Shown here: in pieces, positions 1 through 5,905 of the stretch
Layout: each line of letters begins with the position of its first letter
How positions within the stretch are numbered: the stretch's first letter is position 1
Source: an uncultured Lachnospiraceae bacterium
Lineage (GTDB): Bacteria; Bacillota; Clostridia; Lachnospirales; Lachnospiraceae
Reading direction: 5' to 3'
Assembly: GCA_900546325.1 (NCBI GenBank)
Contig: URCR01000021.1
Coordinates: forward strand, 1-49,527
Length of the DNA: 49,527 nucleotides
Program-made: the position numbers and the translations under genes
The notes under the pieces: generated by a model
Told to the model about the DNA's origin: nothing
The model's database searches: none
The model's input: the letters and a program-made list of their open reading frames with translations, nothing else

Positions 1-2
1 TG

Positions 3-40
3 GCACACGACTTTGCGAAGCAAAGTGTAGTGTGTTATAC
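3..40 (+). other. oriT: Origin of transfer (oriT), pMV158/MobV type
   Basis: The stretch has the organisation of the pMV158 (MobM) origin of transfer. An inner inverted repeat (ACTTTG at 10-15, CAAAGT at 21-26, 5-nt loop) lies inside an outer repeat (CACAC at 4-8, GTGTG at 30-34), followed by TTATAC. In pMV158-type origins the relaxase nicks inside TAGTGTG/TTATAC. The same string is present here, which places the expected nick between 34 and 35. The match to the known site is from memory. A MobV relaxase is encoded at 4594-5538 on the same strand, so the pair is self-consistent, although the origin is about 4.5 kb from the relaxase gene. Confidence 0.85.
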
Positions 41-522
41 GCTCTGTCGGCGTTGCCCTGAAAATACCGTTGCCGCCGGGGAGGGCAAGGGCATTTGACG
101 CGGCAGGAAAGCAGGGCTTTGTTTGGGGCTGGTAAGCCGGAAACAAAGGGCTGATTTCAGCAGCAGACAGGGCGTATTATGAAAGCCCCCGTCCCTCGTC
201 CTCCGCCCCCGGCCTATGGGACAAAAAGTCCCAAAGCTCTGGACACCGTGACCAGATGTGTGGCCACACTCCGGGAAAAGTAGCAGGACGGCAGGAAACC
301 GTCAAGGCTGAAATGAATGGGCTGACGCCCGGCCTTGACCGTTCCCCGCCGCCCCGCTGGATGGGTGGACAAGGTGGCCAATCCCTAAAAGTGTTTGGCC
401 GCACTCGTTCATTTTGGGGCCTTTCTTCTCCCAAAATTGAAATGGGCGGGAAAGCCCTAAAATGGCTTTGCTACTGCCCGTAAGAGATGGAAAAACAAGA
501 TGGAAAACAAGGTTAAAAATGG
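41..522. other. Gene-free, hairpin-rich stretch between oriT and the mef promoter
   Basis: No convincing gene is present. Short open frames on both strands lack ribosome binding sites and have proline/arginine-rich, shadow-like composition. The stretch holds several inverted repeats: TGGGAC/GTCCCA at 217-222 and 228-233; GTCAAGGC/GCCTTGAC at 301-308 and 333-340, with a nested GGGC/GCCC; and ATTTTGGG/CCCAAAAT at 411-418 and 430-437. Their role is unknown. They could belong to replication or transfer control, or be terminators of a gene left of the window. Confidence 0.5.
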
Positions 523-552
523 TTGACAAGTCTATCGGATGTGTGTTATACT
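523..552 (+). promoter_or_regulatory. Promoter of the mef leader transcript
   Basis: A perfect -35 TTGACA (523-528) is separated by 18 nt from TATACT (547-552), which has the extended -10 TG at 544-545. It faces the leader peptide and the mef-like gene. The -10 region includes GTGTGTTATAC (541-551), the same 11 bases that surround the oriT nick site at 30-40. Confidence 0.8.
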
Positions 553-586
553 GTGCGACAGTTTGAGATTGGAAGGAGGCTTACGT

Positions 587-607
587 GTGTTAATTTGTGT
601 ACGCTAA
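587..607 (+). CDS. Putative regulatory leader peptide (6 aa, MLICVR)
   Basis: A strong ribosome binding site (AAGGAGG, 573-579) lies 7 nt upstream of a GTG that opens a six-codon frame reading MLICVR before TAA. A second GTG at 585 would give only two codons. The mini-gene sits between the promoter and three terminator-like hairpins ahead of the efflux gene. This is the layout of macrolide-induced attenuation, where a stalled ribosome on a short Arg-containing peptide changes the fold of the leader; the mef/msr leader peptide also ends in arginine. The function is inferred. Confidence 0.5.
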   Translation: MLICVR

Positions 608-632
608 TAAGCAATAAAAAGTAGAAGTACCT

Positions 633-782
633 TTCCACATGATGGTGGGCTTTTTTTGCGTGCGTATGCAAAGGAACACGTAGGTTTGACACGAGCAGTC
701 TTTGAACTGTATCGTGGTGTTTTTTCGTGCTTTGTTGTTATGCAGGCGTCTGCCCTCTCTGTGGGACAACGCCTGCTTTTTA
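633..782 (+). promoter_or_regulatory. Attenuator region: three terminator-like hairpins upstream of the mef-like gene
   Basis: Hairpin A is weak: CCAC/GTGG at 635-638 and 645-648, followed by T7 at 651-657. Hairpin B pairs CACGA (690-694) with TCGTG (712-716), with inner CAGT/ACTG, and is followed by T6 at 720-725. Hairpin C is a perfect GCAGGCGT (742-749) with ACGCCTGC (769-776), followed by TTTTTA. Together with the ribosome binding site and mini-ORF upstream, they suggest that transcription into the efflux gene ends early unless the inducer relieves it. The gene's own ribosome binding site follows at 813-819. Confidence 0.65.
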
Positions 783-827
783 TTGCAGAAACAAAGGAAC
801 AATGCAATAAAAAAGGAGGTTCGCATT

Positions 828-2048
828 ATGACCCAAAACAACAATTCATGGAGAAAAACTTATTTTACACTTCTTGCCGGACAAGCAATATCCTTTATTA
901 GCAGCGGTATTTTGCAAATGGCCATTATCTTTTATTTGGTTGCGAAAACTAATTCTGCAATCATATTGACGGCGGCAACACTGATTGGATTTTTGCCGCA
1001 AGCCTGTTTAGGCCCGTTTGCAGGTGCTTTTGTTGACCGGCACAGCCGTAAAAGCGTAATGATTGGTGCGGATTTGATAATTGCCGCCGCTGGCGGTATT
1101 CTGGCGCTGGTGGCGTTTTACATGGAATTGCCCGTATGGTCTATTATGGTTGTCCTGTTAATCCGAAGTGCGGGAACTGCTTTTCATTCTCCAGCATTCA
1201 GCGCAGCAACACCTATGATTGTGCCAAAAGAGGAACTTACAAAATGCGCTGGTTACACGCAGACCATGCAAGCAGTAAGTGCGATTATCAGTCCAGCTGC
1301 CGCAGCGTTTTTATATGCTGTTTGGCCTCTTAATGCAATTATATTGTTAGATATTGTGGGTGCAATCCTTGCCTGTGTGACTGTTGCGATTTCGTCCATA
1401 CCAACGCCTGAACTATGTCCAGAAACGAAAAGACAACAGTTTTTACAGGATATGAAAGAGGGGTATGTGGTATTAAAGCAAAACAGGGGCCTCTTTGCTC
1501 TGCTCTGGATTGGTGTAATTTATATGTTCTTTTATATGCCAATCAGTACGCTTTTTCCTCTCATCTGTATGTCATACTTCAAAGGAACACCGGCCCATGC
1601 CTCTGCCGCTGAAATTGCTTTTGCGGTTGGTATGCTGCTTGGCGGAGTCATTCTGAGCATTTGGGGCGGTTTTAAGAAACGGCGGTACACCATCGGTCTT
1701 TCCGTTCTCCTGATGGGCGTTAGCAATATGCTCTCCGGGCTTTTGCCGCCAGACGCATTTCTTGTCTTTGTTGTGTGCTGTACTGTTATGGGAATTTCCG
1801 CTCCATTTTACGGTGTGCAAAATGCGATTTTTCAAGAAACGGTCAAACCAGAATATCTGGGGAGAGTTTTTTCTCTACTGACAAGCGCCGCTTCCCTCGC
1901 CATGCCGTTTGGCCTTGTCATTTCCGGGCCTCTGGCGGAGCGGCTGGGAGTTGAGAAATGGTTTGTCATTTGCGGAATTGGCATTATCATCGTTGCGCTT
2001 GCCGTATTTTTACTACCCGGTTTGAGAGAGATTGACAATACGCAATAA
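828..2048 (+). CDS. mef: Mef-type macrolide efflux MFS transporter
   Basis: This 406-aa major facilitator protein should export 14/15-membered macrolides by proton antiport in the cell membrane. The length agrees with Mef(A), about 405 aa. Long stretches resemble Mef(A): the N-terminal GQAISFISSGILQMAIIFYL, then VDRHSRKSVMIGADLIIAAA with the basic loop between the second and third membrane segments, then AFHSPAFSAATP, LTKCAGYTQ and KPEYLGRVFSL. About 11-12 hydrophobic segments are visible. The ATG at 828 is chosen because AAAGGAGG lies 8 nt upstream; the open frame continues upstream without a better site. The gene is the only obvious resistance cargo of the element and is preceded by an attenuator-type leader. 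Divergence from Mef(A) is visible, so substrate range is inferred. No msr-type ABC-F partner follows. Confidence 0.88.
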   Translation: MTQNNNSWRKTYFTLLAGQAISFISSGILQMAIIFYLVAKTNSAIILTAATLIGFLPQACLGPFAGAFVDRHSRKSVMIGADLIIAAAGGILALVAFYMELPVWSIMVVLLIRSAGTAFHSPAFSAATPMIVPKEELTKCAGYTQTMQAVSAIISPAAAAFLYAVWPLNAIILLDIVGAILACVTVAISSIPTPELCPETKRQQFLQDMKEGYVVLKQNRGLFALLWIGVIYMFFYMPISTLFPLICMSYFKGTPAHASAAEIAFAVGMLLGGVILSIWGGFKKRRYTIGLSVLLMGVSNMLSGLLPPDAFLVFVVCCTVMGISAPFYGVQNAIFQETVKPEYLGRVFSLLTSAASLAMPFGLVISGPLAERLGVEKWFVICGIGIIIVALAVFLLPGLREIDNTQ

Positions 2049-2076
2049 TCAACTGCACCTTTTTCTATTACTAAAC

Positions 2077-2130
2077 AAAATGCCTGGATGGTGGTTCTGA
2101 AAAACCAGAACCGCCGTTCAGGCATTTTTT
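2077..2130. terminator. Bidirectional terminator between mef-like gene and XRE gene
   Basis: A long hairpin pairs AATGCCTG (2079-2086) with CAGGCATT (2119-2126) and inner GGTGGTTCTG with CAGAACCGCC, around an A-rich loop. It is followed by T6 on the plus strand and has an A-run before it that gives a U-run on the minus strand. It serves the two convergent genes; the stop codon of the minus-strand gene lies in the T-run. Confidence 0.85.
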
Positions 2131-2929
2131 ATCTTCGTCCTCTCTGCGGTTTTGGATTCTTCAGCAAGTCGGATTTTTCCGCAATCTTTTTCAGCCACTT
2201 CCGTTCTTCTACTGACAGCTTCCTAAAATTCAGCTTGAGCCGTTTGCAGATAAACGCCAAGTACGCTTGTTCCGTGTCGCTGTCCTGGCTGACGATTTCA
2301 CCAGCAGTTTCCAGCATTTCTTTTAGCGGGTTATCCTCTGGGACGCTGAAAAAATCGTCCTTGTGTGTTTCCCGCAGAGCAAGGGCAATCCCGTTTATGT
2401 CCCGTTGTATCACATAGCGGCAAAACTCGTCCTCATCAATATGGGCGGTGATAAGCTGTCTTAACTGCGTATCACTCATGCCAGGATTATGCTTTTTTAT
2501 AACAGTTGCGCTCATCGTGTCCACTATGGCGTTTGCACCCTGCGCCTGTTTCAGTGCCGTTCCGTTCACATAGATTTCAAGGTCAGCCATCAGCCGGGGG
2601 AAATCCGGGTGCGCCGCCAGCTCACACAGCAGGGTATTGTCTATCCTCCCGCTTTTCAGCAGGTCAATCATTTCATCACTCAAACGCAGGTCTGCAAGAT
2701 CGGCGTTTGGGTGATTTTTCATTTCAGACAGCCCCAGCAGATAATCAGCGGTCACACCGTAAAACTTCGCCAGCCGGATAAGGGCATAGTGGCTGATGTC
2801 CTTGAAGTCTTCCGTTTCGTAACTGCCCAGCGCAGACTTGGAAAGCCCGGTCTGCTCCGCAAGCTGCCCCAGCGTCAAGCCACGCTCCACACGTAGGTCT
2901 TTTAATCGCTCTTGTATGGATAAAGACAT
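2129..2929 (-). CDS. XRE-family helix-turn-helix transcriptional regulator
   Basis: This 266-aa protein has an N-terminal Cro/CI-type helix-turn-helix at about residues 4-60, with the recognisable stretch LTLGQLAEQTGLSKSALGSY and the usual RLAKFYGVTADYLLGLSE end of the domain. The remaining 200 residues have no domain I recognise; they end in a basic tail (KNPKPQRGRR). The start is ATG at 2929, because GGAGG lies 6 nt upstream of it, whereas the GTG at 2935 directly abuts that site. The gene probably controls functions of the mobile element. Its likely operator is the perfect inverted repeat at 2963-2999 just upstream. Confidence 0.8.
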   Translation of the reverse strand: MSLSIQERLKDLRVERGLTLGQLAEQTGLSKSALGSYETEDFKDISHYALIRLAKFYGVTADYLLGLSEMKNHPNADLADLRLSDEMIDLLKSGRIDNTLLCELAAHPDFPRLMADLEIYVNGTALKQAQGANAIVDTMSATVIKKHNPGMSDTQLRQLITAHIDEDEFCRYVIQRDINGIALALRETHKDDFFSVPEDNPLKEMLETAGEIVSQDSDTEQAYLAFICKRLKLNFRKLSVEERKWLKKIAEKSDLLKNPKPQRGRR

Positions 2930-2962
2930 ATTCACCCTCCTTGCTAGCTCAACGAAAGAGAA

Positions 2963-2999
2963 GCCGTTATGCTATGTACTATGCTCATAGCATAACGGC
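2963..2999. promoter_or_regulatory. Perfect 14-bp inverted repeat, likely operator of the XRE gene
   Basis: GCCGTTATGCTATG (2963-2976) is repeated as its exact reverse complement at 2986-2999 around a 9-nt spacer. It lies 34 bp upstream of the XRE start and 8 bp downstream of the neighbouring minus-strand gene. No T-run follows on either strand, so an operator is more likely than a terminator. The whole block is rich in TATG/CATA, which also allows a promoter here, but no clear -35/-10 pair was found. Confidence 0.6.
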
Positions 3000-3007
3000 A
3001 TAGGCAT

Positions 3008-3271
3008 TTACAGTTTTATTTTACCATTTGCTACATCTTCACGAAATTTATCAACAAGCTTCGCTGTCAGCTTGGATTTACCGTAGTGTTCAAGTACAAA
3101 AGTACGATAACTTTTTCCATCTACAAGCACATCACTTTTTCTGGTCAACAACCAATTTCCGTTACCTCCTCCCTGTTCTCTAATATTCCAGTCTTTCCCA
3201 TATCTTTTATAGATTTCATCTTTTTTACCTTGAACAGACATTGATTCGCTTGGAATATAAACAATTTGCAT
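3008..3271 (-). CDS. Small hypothetical protein (87 aa) of the mobile element
   Basis: The frame has a good ribosome binding site (GGAGGAG, 5 nt before the ATG) and an extended -10 promoter farther upstream, so it is very likely a real gene. The protein is small, basic and soluble-looking, with no signal peptide, cysteine motif or domain I recognise. It contains aromatic and lysine residues throughout and a GGGNGNW stretch near residue 38. It is transcribed toward the XRE gene on the same strand, and the inverted repeat at 2963-2999 separates the two. Function unknown; regulation of transfer or an accessory role in the element is only a guess. Confidence 0.65.
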   Translation of the reverse strand: MQIVYIPSESMSVQGKKDEIYKRYGKDWNIREQGGGNGNWLLTRKSDVLVDGKSYRTFVLEHYGKSKLTAKLVDKFREDVANGKIKL

Positions 3272-3336
3272 AATAGCTCCTCCTTTATTTTGTGCAAGAA
3301 GACCAGAAACCTGAATTTGTCTTTTATCTTTTTTTG

Positions 3337-3345
3337 ATTATATCA
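3337..3345 (-). promoter_or_regulatory. Extended -10 promoter of the small minus-strand gene
   Basis: On the minus strand the bases read TG-A-TATAAT, a full extended -10 element (TATAAT at 3342-3337). No good -35 is visible 16-17 nt upstream, which is usual for extended -10 promoters. It would start the 87-aa gene with a leader of about 60 nt. Confidence 0.6.
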
Positions 3346-3499
3346 CAAATCCGAGAGCGTGGAAATAGGGAGTTTTTCAGGCTGATTTCCTACCTCTTGG
3401 ATATACGGCACAGGCGGTCAAAAAGGTGTAGACTTGGGATAGTTCATCGATGGACAAGCACCTTGGAAACAGAACACGCCAAAGAAAACGGAGGGACGC

Positions 3500-3913
3500 A
3501 TGAGCAAAAGACCCTATCAACACCTGCCGCCGCTGGAACACAGGCCGGACGGCTCCCCCTACCGCATAACCCCGCCCCAGAAGAGACGAGCCAGCGGCCT
3601 GATACGCCGGGAGTGCTGCAACTGCGAGGACGGAAACTGCCTTGCGCTGGACGATGGCGACACCTGCGCCTGTCCGCAGATGATTTCGTTCTCCGTCTGC
3701 TGCAAGTGGTTCCGCTGGGCGGTCTTGCCGCTGGACAGGACGCTGGAAGCGGAGATTTACCGGGACAGGGACTTGAAACGCTGTGCGGAGTGCGGCGGTG
3801 TGTTCGTCCCGAAGTCCAACCGGGGCAAATACTGCCCGGACTGCGCCGCCAGAGTTCACAGGCGGCAGAAAACAGAAAGTGAACGGAAAAGGAGGTCTGC
3901 TGTGGACAGTTAA
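3500..3913 (+). CDS. Cysteine-rich VLP-domain protein
   Basis: This 137-aa protein carries about 12 cysteines in an arrangement seen in the cysteine-rich VLP family that travels with Tn4451-type and related elements. An N-terminal cluster (CCNCEDGNCLALDDGDTCAC) is followed by CCKWFRWAVLPLD, which holds the family's VLP signature, and a C-terminal zinc-ribbon-like CAECGGVFVPKSNRGKYCPDC. The pattern implies metal binding, probably zinc. Its biochemical role is not known; association with relaxase and replication genes suggests a part in DNA processing. The start is supported by GGAGGG about 6 nt upstream. The gene lies upstream of the RepA_N-type gene on the same strand. Confidence 0.8.
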   Translation: MSKRPYQHLPPLEHRPDGSPYRITPPQKRRASGLIRRECCNCEDGNCLALDDGDTCACPQMISFSVCCKWFRWAVLPLDRTLEAEIYRDRDLKRCAECGGVFVPKSNRGKYCPDCAARVHRRQKTESERKRRSAVDS

Positions 3914-3923
3914 GAGCGGGAAA

Positions 3924-3991
3924 AGCCTTGATTTGCAAGGCTCCGCAAGCCCTCAACCGGGGCGGCTGGTATCATTTATCATTCGCCCCGG
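3924..3991 (+). repeat. Two hairpins in the leader of the RepA_N-type gene
   Basis: AGCCTTG (3924-3930) pairs perfectly with CAAGGCT (3936-3942) around a 5-nt loop. CCGGGGCG (3957-3964) pairs perfectly with CGCCCCGG (3984-3991). They fill most of the 111-nt gap before the replication-type gene, which lacks an obvious ribosome binding site. They may control its expression or be part of an origin; this is inference. Confidence 0.45.
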
Positions 3992-4024
3992 AAAACGGGC
4001 CTCTAACCGTCCACAAAACACGCT

Positions 4025-4420
4025 ATGACAAACACGATTTATATTCACCAGCCGGAAAAGGCGTTCAGTTTCACCCGGCTCCCCAATTTCCTTTTTGAAG
4101 CACCCACATTCCAGCCCTTGAGCAACGAAGCGAAGGTGCTGTATGCCTTTGTCCTGCGCCGGGCGGAGTTGTCCCGGAAGAACGGCTGGGCGGACGAGTA
4201 CGGGCGGGTCTACCTGTACTACCCCATCTGCGAGGTGGTCGCTTTGCTCCGCTGCGGGCGGCAGAAAGCGGTCAACACCCTGCGGGAGTTGCAGTATGCG
4301 GGGCTGGTGGAAATCCAGAAACAGGGCTGTGGAAAACCCAACCGCATTTACCCGAAATCCTATGAAGCGGTTCCAAACACCGACTTCAAGAAATCCGGTT
4401 ATGGTACGCCGGAGGGCTGA
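4025..4420 (+). CDS. RepA_N-type replication initiator protein, short form
   Basis: The 131-aa product shows the N-terminal domain of replication initiator protein A (RepA_N) across residues 14-105: FTRLPNFLFEAPTF, LSNEAKVLYAFVLRRAELS, NGWADEYGRVYLYYPI, a winged-helix middle part, and the closing GLVEIQKQGCGKPNRIYPKS. Full-length family members are usually about twice this length. After the stop at 4418-4420 another forward frame continues with lysine/arginine-rich sequence (RVRKSILLKYGNLTVYRNTE), so a frameshift or natural loss of the C-terminal domain is possible. No clear ribosome binding site precedes the ATG; translation may depend on the hairpins upstream. It could support replication of the excised circle during mobilization, or be a leftover of a plasmid ancestor. 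Confidence 0.72.
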   Translation: MTNTIYIHQPEKAFSFTRLPNFLFEAPTFQPLSNEAKVLYAFVLRRAELSRKNGWADEYGRVYLYYPICEVVALLRCGRQKAVNTLRELQYAGLVEIQKQGCGKPNRIYPKSYEAVPNTDFKKSGYGTPEG

Positions 4421-4515
4421 AAACCGTACTTGGCGAGTACGAAAATCAATCCTCTTGAAGTACGGAAATCTGACGGTATATAGAAATACAGAGATTAAAA
4501 CCATCTATTTACATT

Positions 4516-4579
4516 CATTCCATTCCAATCCTATCAGAGATATTTTCGGCGGGAAAACCCGCCGGAAAGGAATGGAATG
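4516..4579 (+). repeat. Nested inverted repeat just upstream of the relaxase gene
   Basis: CATTCCATTCC (4516-4526) is the exact reverse complement of GGAATGGAATG (4569-4579). Inside the loop a second perfect hairpin, GGCGGG/CCCGCC (4548-4553, 4558-4563), has an AAAA loop. The outer arm ends 4 nt before the relaxase ribosome binding site (AAAGGAG, 4583-4589). It may limit relaxase synthesis or bind the relaxase; no T-run follows, so it is not a classical terminator. Confidence 0.55.
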
Positions 4580-4593
4580 GGGAAAGGAGTTCA

Positions 4594-5538
4594 ATGGCAC
4601 AACACGCAATTTTGCGATTTGAGAAGCACAAGGGCCACCCGGCGGGGCCGCTGGAAGCCCACCATGAACGGAAAAAGGAGCAGTACGCCAGCAACCCGGA
4701 CATTGACACCAGCCGGAGCAAGTACAATTTCCACATCGTCAAGCCGGATGGCCGCTACTACCATTTCATTCAGAGCCGCATCGAGCAGGCCAGATGCCGC
4801 ACCCGCAAGGACAGCACTCGGTTTGTGGACACGCTGATTACCGCCAGCCCGGAGTTTTTCAAGGGCAAGTCCCCAAAGGAGATAGCGGCCTACTTCCAGA
4901 GGGCGGCGGACTTCCTCATTGACCGGGTGGGCCGGGAGAACATCGTTTCGGCTATGGTACACATGGATGAAAAAACGCCCCATCTGCACTTGGTCTTTGT
5001 GCCGCTGACAAAGGACAACCGCCTGTGCGCCAAAGAAATTATCGGCAACCGGGCCAATCTGACGAAGTGGCAGGACGATTTTCACGCCTGTATGGTGGAG
5101 CAGTACCCCGACCTGGAGCGTGGGGAAAGCGCCAGCAAGACGGGCCGGAAGCATATCCCCACCCGGCTGTTCAAACAGGCGGTCAACCTCTCCAAACAGG
5201 CGAGGGCCATTGAAGCGGTTCTCTCCGGCATTACCCCGCTGAACGCCGGAAAGAAAAAAGAGGAAGCCCTCTCCATGCTGAAAAAGTGGTTCCCGCAGAT
5301 GGAGAATTTCTCCGGGCAGTTGAAAAAGTACAAGGTCACAATCAATGACCTGCTGGCGGAGAATGAGAAGTTGGAAGCAAGGGCAAAGGCCAGCGAAAAA
5401 GGAAAGATGAAAGATACGATGGAACGGGCAAAGCTGAAAAGCGAACTGGACAATTTACAGCGGCTGGTTGACCGTATCCCGCCGGATATACTGGCGGAAC
5501 TGAAACGGCAGCAGCGGCACACAGTAAAGGAAAGGTGA
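4594..5538 (+). CDS. mobV: MobV-family relaxase (Mob/Pre)
   Basis: This 314-aa protein nicks and covalently binds oriT to start transfer of the element. Residues 1-200 form the Mob_Pre domain. The N-terminal part includes HHERKKEQYASNPDID, and the metal-binding motif HMDEKTPHLHLVFVP places His123, Asp125, Glu126, His130 and His132 in the classic HxDExTPHxH order. The C-terminal third (about 225-300) is a charged coiled coil, which suits dimerisation as in other MobV proteins. The start is fixed by AAAGGAG 5 nt upstream. The matching origin of transfer is at 3-40. The protein corresponds to TnpZ of Tn4451. It carries no coupling protein, so transfer needs a helper element. Confidence 0.92.
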   Translation: MAQHAILRFEKHKGHPAGPLEAHHERKKEQYASNPDIDTSRSKYNFHIVKPDGRYYHFIQSRIEQARCRTRKDSTRFVDTLITASPEFFKGKSPKEIAAYFQRAADFLIDRVGRENIVSAMVHMDEKTPHLHLVFVPLTKDNRLCAKEIIGNRANLTKWQDDFHACMVEQYPDLERGESASKTGRKHIPTRLFKQAVNLSKQARAIEAVLSGITPLNAGKKKEEALSMLKKWFPQMENFSGQLKKYKVTINDLLAENEKLEARAKASEKGKMKDTMERAKLKSELDNLQRLVDRIPPDILAELKRQQRHTVKER

Positions 5539-5610
5539 TAGATATAAGCAGAAATTTTCGCCGCCCCTGTGCGGCATTGTACCTTGAAAACTGAATATGG
5601 AGGACACTGG

Positions 5611-5805
5611 ATGGCAAAAAGCGAAAGCGATATTTTTACGCCCCGGACAGGGCAGGTCATACAAACAGAGAACGGCACGCAGTATTTTGTATGTGGGAAC
5701 AACCGTATAAAAATCTCCGAACACTTCGCCGCAGGCGGGAAGCCCCTCGGTGATCTGATTGTAGATGTGGTGCGGCATACCGCAGAAAAAGCCGCTTCAA
5801 CCTGA
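5611..5805 (+). CDS. tnpW: Transposon-encoded protein TnpW
   Basis: The 64-aa product belongs to the TnpW family found beside TnpX recombinases. Visible family features are the FTPRTGQVIQTENGTQYFV stretch and the following RIKISEHF...GKPLGDLIVDVV helix. The ATG at 5611 is preceded by TGGAGG with 7-nt spacing; the in-frame ATG at 5569 has no such site. The gene lies between the relaxase and the recombinase on the same strand, 100 nt before the latter. Its role is not established; a small accessory or directionality function for the recombinase is possible. Confidence 0.85.
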   Translation: MAKSESDIFTPRTGQVIQTENGTQYFVCGNNRIKISEHFAAGGKPLGDLIVDVVRHTAEKAAST

Positions 5806-5905
5806 TAGCCCATCATTGATAACACGCCCACGCTTATGATATAATTGCCATAGAGCAAAAGTATTGTAAGCGTGGGTTGTTTCTTTAGAAGGAGGATTTT
5901 TAACG

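Noticed and set aside
177..529. Overlapping open frames on both strands near the left edge
   Set aside because: They lack ribosome sites, overlap each other and the hairpins, and have composition typical of GC-rich noncoding sequence.
590..844. Minus-strand frame and longer plus-strand starts (656, 702) around the mef leader
   Set aside because: They run through the attenuator hairpins and have no ribosome site. The mef start at 828 has an ideal one.
3292..3499. Possible N-terminal gene or second oriT upstream of the cysteine-rich gene
   Set aside because: No ribosome site or MobV nick string is present. The plus-strand frame ends in shadow sequence of the VLP gene.
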